Source: Aurantiochytrium sp. KH105
Lineage: Eukaryota > Sar > Bigyra > Thraustochytrida > Thraustochytriidae
Reading direction: 5' to 3'
DNA length: 64,000 bases
Assembly (NCBI GenBank): GCA_003116975.1
Contig: BGKB01000122.1
Location: 62,001 to 126,000 of the forward strand
This document shows positions 37,596 to 46,733 of this stretch, piece by piece. A program made the translations under genes and the position numbers. The stretch's first letter is position 1; each line of letters begins with the position of its first letter. The notes below the pieces were generated by a model that saw only the letters and a list, made by a program, of their open reading frames with translations, was not told the origin of the DNA and ran no database searches.

Positions 37596-39176
37596 CTAGA
37601 GTTTGCTCTCTGGAGAGTCGAGGTCCGGCGCGAAGGCCTTGACGGCCTGACGAACACCGAGATCAAGCACGACGTCAGCTGCTCCACCAAAAATATGGGG
37701 CCCAATGATGGTACGATGGAAGCAGGAAATGACACGTCCCATACCGGTCTGCGTGAGACCGCGACCGCCAAAGATCTCAACAGCGTCGCGCGCAACGTTC
37801 TGCGCGGCGGTGGTGGCTTGGTATTTAAGAAGACCAATTGTGCCCCCGAGCTGGCGGTTCTGCTCCTCGAAACTCATGTTCTGGACCTGGTAAGTCACCA
37901 GTTCAAGCCACGCCGAGCAAGACTCCACATCGGCGATCATGCAGCCCAGCTTCTTGCGAATAACAGGTTGCTGCATGAGGGGTTTGCCAAATACCTTGCG
38001 TTGCGTCGCCCACTTGAAGCACTCCTCGGTGACGTAGCGCATACAGGCCACCACACCTTGGACGAGATGAAGACGCTCCATGTTGAAGTTGGCCATCACC
38101 AGGGCAAAGCCTTGGTTCTCCCTGCCCATGAGATTCTCAACAGGCACTTTGACGTTCTCGAACGTCAAGTAAGAGGTGCCCGCAGAATGGCTGTACGCTG
38201 CCTTGATGATCTTGGCGTTGACGCCCTCGGACTTGAGCGGAATAAATAGCATTGAAACACCGCCGGCGCCGGCACCGCCGGTCCGAACCGCTGTCACCGC
38301 ATAGTCCGCAAAAGTACCGTTCGTGATCCACTTCTTTGTGCCATTGACAATGTAGTGGCTGCCGTCAGCGGACTTGGTGGCGGTGGTACGAAGGTTGGCA
38401 ACATCGGATCCAGCAAAGGCCTCGGTAATGGCCAGGCAACTGCGCTGGCGGCCTGCAAGGATCTCGGGCAGCACCGTCTTTTTCATCTTCTCTGTGCCAA
38501 AATGCAGCAGAGCAGGCACGCTAATGGTGAAACCCGCGTAAATGCCATCGAAAAAACCAGGTGCCATCACACGGGCGCCTTCCTCGTGCAAGATCATGGA
38601 GTGAAAGTAGTCAAACTCTTCCGGCTTGAGGCCCGCCGGCATGGGCAGCAAGTTGAGGTGCTCGCCGGGGCCCAGCTGCGTGTGCATCAGGCCTGCCTTG
38701 CTGATTGTCTGCATGAGTTCCAGCGAGGGCGCCTCGTGCGTTGTCTCGCCGTTCACGGCGATCTCGCGTACTTCCTTGTCGTAGAACTCGCGCACGTACT
38801 TGCGAAAGCGAACGTGCGATTCGTTGTAGTACGGCGACTTCCATCCGCGCCAGTAAGGCATCTCGGCGTACGGAACCTTTGAGATTTTCCCCCACGCGCT
38901 CACGCCATCGGCCTCGTTTGTCTCCACGGGGGCCTCCGTCGCCGGCAGCTTGCCCTTGAGCAGTCGCGGTCCGAACTTGTCCAGCACGCTCTGCTTGTGC
39001 AGCCCATAAAAGTCCTCCGTCGCGTCTTCTCCGGCATACTGCAGGAGCAATTTCTCCCCGCCGGGATGCAGCATCGCGAACTTGGTCACATCGTACACAC
39101 AGTCATTGATCACGATCCACGCGTCCTCCTCCTTGTTGTGTCTCTTCACCTCTGCCCGCGAGATCGTCTCGGCCAT
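37596..39176 (-). CDS. Cytochrome b5-acyl-CoA dehydrogenase fusion with SKL end
   Basis: 526 aa from ATG 39176 (the frame is open further upstream, but without ATG). Residues 1-75 are a cytochrome b5 heme domain: WIVINDCVYDVTKF, the HPGG heme loop at residue 37, and a distal DFYGLHKQS histidine. The rest is an acyl-CoA dehydrogenase: LAITEAFAGSDVANLRTTA, KKWITNGTFADYAVTAVRT, AGTSYLTFENVKVPVENLMG, RKVFGKPLMQQPVIRKKLG and AVEIFGGRGLTQTGMGR. It would oxidise an acyl-CoA via FAD. The fused b5 could hand electrons to or from a membrane reductase instead of ETF. It ends SKL, a PTS1 signal, so peroxisomal beta-oxidation is the likely setting. Such b5-ACAD fusions are known from fungi. Confidence 0.9.
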   Translation of the reverse strand: MAETISRAEVKRHNKEEDAWIVINDCVYDVTKFAMLHPGGEKLLLQYAGEDATEDFYGLHKQSVLDKFGPRLLKGKLPATEAPVETNEADGVSAWGKISKVPYAEMPYWRGWKSPYYNESHVRFRKYVREFYDKEVREIAVNGETTHEAPSLELMQTISKAGLMHTQLGPGEHLNLLPMPAGLKPEEFDYFHSMILHEEGARVMAPGFFDGIYAGFTISVPALLHFGTEKMKKTVLPEILAGRQRSCLAITEAFAGSDVANLRTTATKSADGSHYIVNGTKKWITNGTFADYAVTAVRTGGAGAGGVSMLFIPLKSEGVNAKIIKAAYSHSAGTSYLTFENVKVPVENLMGRENQGFALVMANFNMERLHLVQGVVACMRYVTEECFKWATQRKVFGKPLMQQPVIRKKLGCMIADVESCSAWLELVTYQVQNMSFEEQNRQLGGTIGLLKYQATTAAQNVARDAVEIFGGRGLTQTGMGRVISCFHRTIIGPHIFGGAADVVLDLGVRQAVKAFAPDLDSPESKL

Positions 39177-40106
39177 CTTGGTCTTGGCTCCTCGAGCTCC
39201 CCGCGTCGCCGCTGCCGCCGCCGCTGAGCTGCTCCTTGCTCCCGCGCGAAGCTGCTCTCGCTCGCGATGCGGGTCTGCGAGGCCGGGTCTGCCGCGCCGG
39301 TACGACACGGCGAGCCGGGCGTCGGACAAAGCAAAGCGGCGGACTTGCGCAGGTCGCCACAGAGCGACAGGGCAGATCGCGACAGGGCCGGCGTGGACGG
39401 ACGCGGGCGGCGGCGGCGGTGCGCCGAGGAGGGGGCGGAAAGGATGCAGGCCCACGCGGGGAATGGCTCGAGCGCGGATTTGGTGCGATCGTGGACAAGC
39501 ATTGCACGGCGCCAGCACAAGAGGACGACGTGGTCGAAGACTTGGTCGAAGACTTGGTCGAAGACTTGGTCGAAGGGGAAGATGGGGTCAGCGTGGACGA
39601 TAGACGAGGTGGCTACGGCGTAAAGAGAGAAGGTGGCATTGTCGTCGACCGACAGCTCTGATGAGGAATGCCAAACATGGCGCACAATTCTGACAGAGAT
39701 GGGGGACTTTGGCGATCCGATTCATTGGGAGAGTGGAACAAGGCATAGTACAAAGCAAGGGAGACGGAGAGCCGAAGAGAAGGACTTGTTTATAACTGTG
39801 AGACAGTCGTGCCGAAGCACGAAGCTACGCGCGAAAGTTCGCGTGAAAAAAAAATTGGGGAGGACCGTCGCTGGCTACGAGACGCGGCGACAAAGACGTG
39901 ACATTTGCGTGTACTCCAGCGCTACTACCTACTACAAAGCGCAATGGTTCTTATTGGAATGAGTCGCTGTGCCTTATTTTGCAGCCAATGTACAACGGCC
40001 CTAATCCCCCACTCCTCCCCAACCTTCTCCCTTACACTGGTGAAGGAAACTTTGAAGAGGATGGGAAGAGAATAATCCTCAAAAGAGGTCCCGTTCTTGG
40101 GTTCAA
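39177..40106. other. Spacer with 12-bp repeat
   Basis: GC-rich upstream region of the b5-ACAD gene (39177-39520), then four 12-bp TGGTCGAAGACT units at 39531-39577, then AT-richer sequence. Overlapping ORFs here lack any recognisable feature. Confidence 0.55.
39531..39577. repeat. 12-bp tandem repeat, four units
   Basis: Four units of TGGTCGAAGACT (units start at 39531, 39543, 39555 and 39567). They lie upstream of the b5-ACAD gene, outside any supported coding region. Confidence 0.85.
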
Positions 40107-40649
40107 TCAAGCAGATCCCGAGGCAGCCGCCGGGGGCGCAGCGCCAGGCTTGCCGCAGCACTTTTTATACTTTTTGCCCGAGTTGCACGTGCATGGTTCG
40201 TTCGGCTTGACCTTCTTGACGGCCTGGACAGGGGCCTTGGCCTCCTTCTTGGCGCCACCAATAGGGACAAACGAAGTGTCCGTCTCGGCGTGCTTGTAGA
40301 ATTCATGGTCCTCGGGGTTTGTGCTCACCTTGTTGACACGAGCCATCGAGGCGTCCTGCTTGAGCTCGCCCTGCTCATTAAACTGGTTATAGCATGACTC
40401 GCACAAGTCATGGTTCGGGCAGTTCTTGCACTTGAAGCGGAAGCCCTGGATAGGCCTCGCCGTGCACATGTCGCACTGTTTTCGATCAGCTAGCAGTTAG
40501 TTTGTTATTCTCTCCGCGGCCAACCCCCAAGGTTGCCTTGTCTCTCTGTGCGCTTGCTTGCTTGCTTGCTTGCTCGCTTGCTTGCTCGTTCGCTCGCTCG
40601 CTTGCTCGCCACTCACCGTGATGCCGCCGTGCGTGCCGTACTTGTCCAT
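40107..40649 (-). CDS. Small ZZ-finger + SEC-C motif protein
   Basis: Two exons on the minus strand: 40649-40617 (MDKYGTHGGIT) and 40475-40107, separated by a 141-nt intron with a GTGAGT donor and an ACAG acceptor. Splicing restores HGGITCDMCTARPIQGFRFKC, the exact start of a ZZ zinc finger; without the micro-exon the first Cys pair and the His would be lost. The 133-aa product continues CKNCPNHDLCESCYNQF (remaining ZZ cysteines), then a linker ending in KAPVQAVKKVKPNEPC. A SEC-C motif follows, CTCNSGKKYKKCCG (C-x-C-x8-CC), and a Pro/Ala tail. SEC-C is best known from bacterial SecA, where it binds zinc and ribosome or SecB partners. ZZ fingers bind peptide N-termini or histone tails. Joint function unknown. 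Confidence 0.85.
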
Positions 40650-41962
40650 CTTCGAAAGCAGACGACCTTGCGGTGCACCTCTGCGTCAGCGAGACCACGC
40701 CAAGGACGAGCGCGGGACCTGTGCCTTTCTCTGCTGCTACGGGCGACTGCTGCTTGCCTGCGTTCGCGATCGGAGTTTGGTCGCGAGTGCCGGCTTCTGC
40801 TGCTTACCGTCGATTGGTGACTCTGAGTTTTGCCTAGATACGGGCTAGGCCAACGACAGGCATTGAGCAAGCCGCCAGTTCAATGATGCGTATCCGTGAG
40901 GTGACCGCAACGTTTCGCTCCATCAAATACGCCAATGCCGAAAATTCCTTTTCCCCAAGAAAAGGCTCCGTGCACTCACGTCATCAATTCAACGATGAGG
41001 AGGAATCTCATAACTCTCGAAAAGGCGTTTTCCCCGGTTGCGCTTTTACAGCTTCAGATGGGTTGCTAGTATGCTTAAGTACGCTAGGAATGCCTGGGGA
41101 GTTTTCGCTTCTGCTGAGACGAATTTGTCTGGTGGTGGAAATCAATGTTTCTTCCGCCCTTACATATCGTCTCGAGGATCTAGAGAAGAGCTTGATGTTC
41201 ACCTAGCTTTGGCCGTACTAGTTCGTGCTTCTGAGCGATGTTAGACTTACCTCAATGTCGCACGAACTAGTGGCTGCTGAGATCGGATGGTTTTTGGCAC
41301 AGCAAATCTACAGTAGACTTCCCGTGGGTGCCAAGTTGACTTCGCCACTTCTGTGGCGTTGCTGTCTGCTCACGTCATTTCTATTTACCAAAACAAACCT
41401 TCTTCTTCGATCAAGAAGCGTGAGCAAAGTTGAAGGAAGCTTTAGGATTCCAGCGAGTGGTTCACCAAGAATCGAAAAGGCAGAGAAGGGTGGGTGGATT
41501 GGTGGGTGGTCCTCGTGGTGACTTTGCGTGACATTAGATCTAACGATAGCACTGCGACAGGACAGCATAATAATCTCTCGCTCTCTCGCGCTCTCCTATG
41601 GGAAAACTATTGTCCCTCCCGCTTTTACACAGCTGGAAGTCAAGTCAAGAGTCGAAAACCGGTGTCTTTATCGCTAGAAACTGCTCAAATTTAGGTTTCG
41701 ATGCCCATGGGAGGGAAAAAGCGCTCTTTTCGCGCACATCTCCCACCCTTGCTTACTTTGTCATCTTACTTGGTGCGTCATGAACGATGAGGTTACGTTT
41801 CTTGCGCATTACCAGCAAGCAGGGGGAAAAGGGCACCCATCCTCAAAAAATGCAATCCGCGACCAATGCGGGTGTCCTCAACGAAAGAGTCAAAGGGCAC
41901 CTTCGATCCTTCCATTGGCTCCGCAATCCATTCGCAATCCATCAATAAATTTCGCAAGCACC
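40650..41962. other. 1.3-kb spacer, no gene seen
   Basis: Divergent spacer between the ZZ/SEC-C gene and the seven-TM-like gene. A short stretch near 40938-40975 (GAAAATTCCTT, then GAAAAGGCTCCGTGCACTCA) resembles part of the 37.2-37.5 kb duplication. Small ORFs have no recognisable features. Confidence 0.5.
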
Positions 41963-42890
41963 ATGGGTCTCGTCGCGAGTCGAACCGAGGCAGGTACGCG
42001 ACTCTTTCCGAACTTTAGCGCGCCATCGAACGTGCGCTCGCTCCGTGTCCTTGCATTCACGCTGAGCATAACATCGACCATTCTTTTCATTGTATGCATT
42101 GCAATCGTATTGCGAGCGACGCGAAAAGCGAAAGCTAAAGCGGGAGAAGCACTACGTGAGATGCTGGGCCAAATCGTCGCGAGTCTCGCAACGGGGGCAT
42201 GGGGCTTGGTATTCCTCAGTCTCGATGGAAACTGGCAGGGGTGCGCCATTGTCGGTTCTTTTGGAGCTGCTTTGTACGTTGTGCAGCAACTTTTTCTGCT
42301 ACAGAGTGCTCGCTGTTCGCGCCATGGCTGTTCAAAACATCATGCCAAACTGGTATGTGACTCTACTCAATCTCGTGTGGTACGTCATTTACTCTTTGTT
42401 TGGGATTGCTCTTCTTACGATCATTGCCTTTTCTGGAAAACTCATGTATGCCGAGGAGTTCTGCATTGTTCGTCTGCACAATCTCCTACCCATTTTGGGG
42501 GCAATCGCCGACCGTGCTCTCTCGTTGACTTTGCTTTTTCTCTTTGTGTGGCCCGTCATGAGACAGTCGAGCGAAGTAGGCCACGTAGAGAGCGACCATC
42601 GTTCAGAGCAGTCGAACACCTTGCGCAAGCTTGCGCGTGAAAACCTCGTGCTCTCGGCCATCCCCATTCTATCGACCATGGTGTTTATGTCGCTTCTCTC
42701 GGTGACCACGCGAGCAACATCGTACAACGAGGGCAACTCGGAGTTTGTCCCGTACATTGATCTTGTGGGCGGATTGAGCGATGAGCTCATCAATACGTTT
42801 AGCAGCTTTATGATGTTTCGCAAACTTCTCTTTCCGTCGGTGAATGGCACTTTCAAGGTCAAGCCCACGAATAGCGCGAATAAGCGCTGA
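41963..42890 (+). CDS. Seven-TM-like (GPCR-type) membrane protein, frame interrupted once
   Basis: It starts at ATG 41963 (context CCATGGG; an in-frame ATG also exists at 41780). The first frame encodes MGLVASRTEAG, then hydrophobic segments VLAFTLSITSTILFIVCIAIVL, ASLATGAWGLVFLSL and IVGSFGAALYVVQQLFLLQ. It then loses its sense at a T5 run (42291-42295). The next frame continues naturally with YRVLAVRAMAVQ, then WYVTLLNLVWYVIYSLFGIALL, LLPILGAIADRALSLTLLFLFVWPVM, NLVLSAIPILSTMVFMSLL and a final DELINTFSSFMMFRKLLFP helix, ending at 42890. The total is about seven membrane segments in a GPCR-like layout. A one-base insertion in the T run, or a genuine mutation, explains the break. A 31-nt GTACGT...CTACAG intron would also fix the frame but is far shorter than other introns here. 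Confidence 0.6.
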
Positions 42891-43233
42891 CTGGCTGAAG
42901 AAGTAATAGTCTATTTCTTTTTATTTAGCGCGCGCACCGTCCGCGCGTGCCAGCGCGTGCACACACGCTCGGCCTTCGCCCAAACACCTAACACCTCTCC
43001 CCTTCGCTCTCGCCCCCGCGGAGAACGCGCCAAGGCCGCATCGCATCAGCCAGCAGCAGCCAGCCCAGCCAGGCTCTCCCCTCGCGCCCATCTTTCCCTG
43101 CCCTCGTCCGAGTCTCTCTCTCTCTGCTTTCTCGCCCCCTTTCCGCCGCACCCGCTCGCTCGCGCCGCTTCTTCGCGCCGCTTGCCCGCCCGCCCGCCCG
43201 CACGCCCTCGCTCCCCTCGCCGCCAGTGCCGCC

Positions 43234-46200
43234 ATGGGCCGCATCCAAGGCTGGGTGCGCGGCGTCGCGCAGTCCGCCGACCTCGTGCTGGCCGCCAGCC
43301 GCGACGACTGCGCCTTGCGAGCATGGAGCAAGAAGGACGGCGCCCTCGTCTTGGAGATGAAGACGCCCAACAACAAAAAGGCCGTATCAGCGGCCGTGCA
43401 GGGCAACCTCGCCGCCGTGGGGACTTTCGGCGGCGGCCTCTTCCTGATCGACCTGGCCACCGCCTCCGTCCTGCACGCCCTCCAGGGCCACACTATCGCT
43501 GTCCAGAGCGTCATCTTCGACGGCGACGAGATCATCTCCGGGTCCGAGGACCAGACCGTCCGCGTCTGGGACAAGATGAGCGGCCGAGAGACCTTGAGGA
43601 TCGACGCCGGGGCGTGGGTCTACGGCGTTGCCGCCCACGAGAACCTGCTCGTGGCCGGGTTGCACGACAAGACCGTGCGCGTCTTCGACCGGGCCAGCGG
43701 CGGCCCACGCCACGTCCTCACGGAGGCGACAGGCGAGGTCAACGCGGTCGCGATCGACGCGCAGCGCATGGTGAGCGGGTCCTTTGACAAGAAGGTGAGG
43801 GTCTACGCCGTGCCTTCCTTCAAACTCCTCCACGTTCTCGAAGGACACACCGTCTGGGTGCGCTCTGTCGCGCTCGAGGGAGACCGCATCGTGAGCGGGT
43901 CCAGCGACAGGACGGTCAGAGTCTGGGACGCGCGCAGCGGAGACGCGCTGCACGTCTTGCAAGGACACTCGAGCTATGTGCAGTCGGTCTCTCTCTTGGG
44001 GTCGGAGATCGTGAGCGGATCTAGGGACATGAGCGTGCGCATCTGGGACGCGGAGACGGGCGCCTCGACGCGCGTGCTGGACGGCACGGAGGCCGTGCTG
44101 CCCATCGAGGACGTGCTCGGCGGCCCCGCGACGACTGCGGCGGCGAAGGAGGCGCTCCAGGCGGCGCTGGCGAACGGGGACCCCGCGGAGCTGGGCCGCT
44201 GCAAGCTCATGGTCGTCGGCCAGGGCGCCGCCGGCAAGACGTCCACGTTGCGCTCGCTGCTGGGCATGAAGCCCGAGCCAACGCACAAGTCAACGGTGGG
44301 CGTCGAGCTCACGCGCACCGATGCAGAGTCCTGGAAAAAGAGCAAGGACTTCGACAGCGGGTTCGAACGCCAGGCGTACCGCGTGGCGGCGCTGCGCATG
44401 GCCATGCAAGCGGAGCAACCCAGAAGCAAGAAGAGGCAATCGCTGCCCAAGCGCGTCTCTCAAGGCATTTCAAATGTCGTCTTTGGACGCCGGCGTTCTT
44501 CTGCGGCACAGACCTTCGTCGCAGAGGAGCAAGTGGAGCTGGTGCCCGAGGCCGAGATGGCGCAGCGGTTCGAATTCGCAGAGATCGAGGAATGGCCGGC
44601 ACGACGCAGTCGGGCGAGAAGATCTTCTTTACGATCTGGGACTATGCGGTCAGGAGGTCTTTTACGCGCTGCACCACATTTTCCTCACGCGCGAGGGCGG
44701 CGTCTTCATGGTCGTCTTCGACATGCAGGAACTCCTCATCAAGCAAGACCAAGCCGTGGCGTACCTTTCCTTTTGGCTCAACTCGGTCAAGCTGCATGCA
44801 CCAACTGGACCCATCATTCTCGTGGGCACGCACTATGACCAGGCGTCAGTTGACGTCAACGACGTGGAGGAGATCCTCGTCGAACATCTGTCTGTTGATG
44901 AGAATGCCAACATTGTCACGAACTCTGAGGAGAACCTGAGCTTCTTCCCCATCGACAACATGAGCCGCGAGCCAGGCCATGCGTCAGAGCTGAGAGCTGC
45001 TGTCGAAGCAAGCGCGTCGTCGCTCGAGACCGTGTCGCGAAAGATTTCACTGCGCTGGCTCAAGGTGTTGGACGACCTGCTGAAGCTTGACTGCGATTTT
45101 GTCCCTTTTGGTACGGCGCAAGAATTCGCGACCAAGTACCACGCTGGTGATCAGACCGACGAGCTCTTGAGCTTCTTCCACGAGCTTGGCATGCTCGTCC
45201 ATCTCCGCGCAACAGACACCTTGCACGACAAGGTCATCCTGAATCCGCAATGGCTTCTGGACAAGCTTTCGCGCGTGATTGCGGACAAGATCCATGTCAA
45301 GCAGATGCAATACAATCGCGAGCTTCAAAAGGCTGGTCTCAAAGTAGACTTTGCGGTGCTGCGCAAACGCGGCATTGCCACGCTCAGTCTGCTGAGGTTT
45401 CTGTGGAATGACGAAGAAGTCGACTATCTGCGGGCATTTATGCACGAGACGATGCTGATGTCAGACTGGGCGTTTCCAGAAGAGGTCCTCACAACGGGCC
45501 GTCAAAGCGAGCCGCTCTACCTGGTGAGCAGTCTGCTCAAGAACTCGACAAACGCTAGCCTCGAAGCCGAGATTGCTGATATGAACATCGGTATGACATG
45601 CGTTTTGGACTTTTCCAAGTTCTTTCTCCCGGATGGCGTCTTTGCTCGTCTGCTCTCCCTTTGCGCTCAGTACAGTGGAGACTTTGGAGAAATAGCGCGG
45701 GCACCTCAGCTCGCGGGAAATCAGGCCATCGTCCACTTTGGTCTTTCCGTGTTTGCGCTCGAGCAGACCCAGGACAAGATCTGGATTCGCATGGAGCGCG
45801 ACTCGGAGAAGCCCGCAGCCACGCTAAAGATGCTGATGAGCATGTTTCGGGGCGCGCGCGACGCAGTCTTTCGAGATTTACCTTGGGAGCTTCTCCTTCA
45901 GTCGCCAGGGACGCGTCTATCTTGGTCGCATACGACAATGCTGCGCGGGCATACACATCGCCGGGGGTGCAATCTGTCAAGTCCGTGGGCACCAGAATCG
46001 CAAGGGTCGCAGACTTTGCACCGTTCTTCCAAGACGGTTCGCTAAAGGAGGACGAGAGAGACACGGGCGAGGTCGACAAGTTCGATTTGCCGTTGGCCTC
46101 CAATCTAAAGTATCACGTCTTTTTGAGCCACAAGCAGCTCGAGGCCGGTGATGCTTGCAATCTCATGGCCGAGAAGCTCGTCAATCGCGGACTCGATGTT

Positions 46201-46560
46201 TGGGTTGACCAGCGAACGAAGGGCAACCTTTCCACGGAGGAGATGCAGGCTGGAATTCTAGCGTCGAAATGCTACTTGCTCTTTCTGAGCAAGACTGTTT
46301 TCAGTTCCAATGCAGTTTGCATGGAGCTCGACACGGCCTTGCGAGCCGAGAAGCCCATCTTGCTCGTGCATGAGAGCGATCCCAATCGTGTGGGGTTTAC
46401 AGAGTTTTCAACCTACCTTGAAACGGTCCCCGAGACGGCCAGGCACATTTTCGATCACAGAGAGTCCATGCCATTTCAGCGTCGCTTGTACCTGACGGAC
46501 AGTTTTTACAATGAGCTCATCCGTCGCATTGCTGCTTCGCCTTCGGAAGATAATCGCTGA
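43234..46560 (+). CDS. WD40-Roc-COR-TIR (Roco) protein, frame interrupted three times
   Basis: It starts at ATG 43234 (GCCATGG). Residues 1 to about 295 hold seven WD40 repeats, with recurrent IVSGSxDRTVRVWD blades. A Roc GTPase follows, P-loop GQGAAGKTS at about residue 329. The frame then moves by one base near 44595 and again at about 44646, where WDY continues as GQEVFYALHHIFL in the next frame, exactly the Roc switch II WDxxGQE. LVGTHYD is the Roc specificity loop. A COR-like region (LHDKVILNPQWLLDKLSRVI, FLPDGVFARLLSLC) runs to about 45900, where a third one-base shift near 45912 leads to a C-terminal TIR domain: YHVFLSHKQ, GLDVWVDQ, SKCYLLFLSKTVF and NAVCMELDTAL (putative catalytic Glu). 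All three breaks look like single G losses in short G runs, so sequencing error is likely; a young pseudogene is the alternative. Roco proteins are GTPase switches; TIR domains often cleave NAD. Confidence 0.75.
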
Positions 46561-46733
46561 CTCGAGATGGGAAGAAAAGAAATGAAAAAATAGATCATGA
46601 AACATATTTTAACAGCGAGCATAAGCTGCTACATCGTTCCGTCACCGGTAATCATTGCGGCGTGCTTTGCTCGCGTCTCGGTTTCTTTACTTGTTCCTTT
46701 TTTATTGTTATTCTTTCCCCATTGAAATTGAAA

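Noticed and set aside
39633..39962. 109-codon ORF near the b5-ACAD promoter
   Set aside because: No recognisable feature and no supporting context.
42270..42301. 31-nt intron (GTACGT to CTACAG) in the seven-TM gene
   Set aside because: It restores frame but is far shorter than the 68-141 nt introns seen here, and it would remove membrane-segment residues; a one-base T-run error is simpler.
42921..43574. Minus-strand ORF antisense to the WD40 gene start
   Set aside because: A shadow of the GC-rich WD40 coding sequence and leader.
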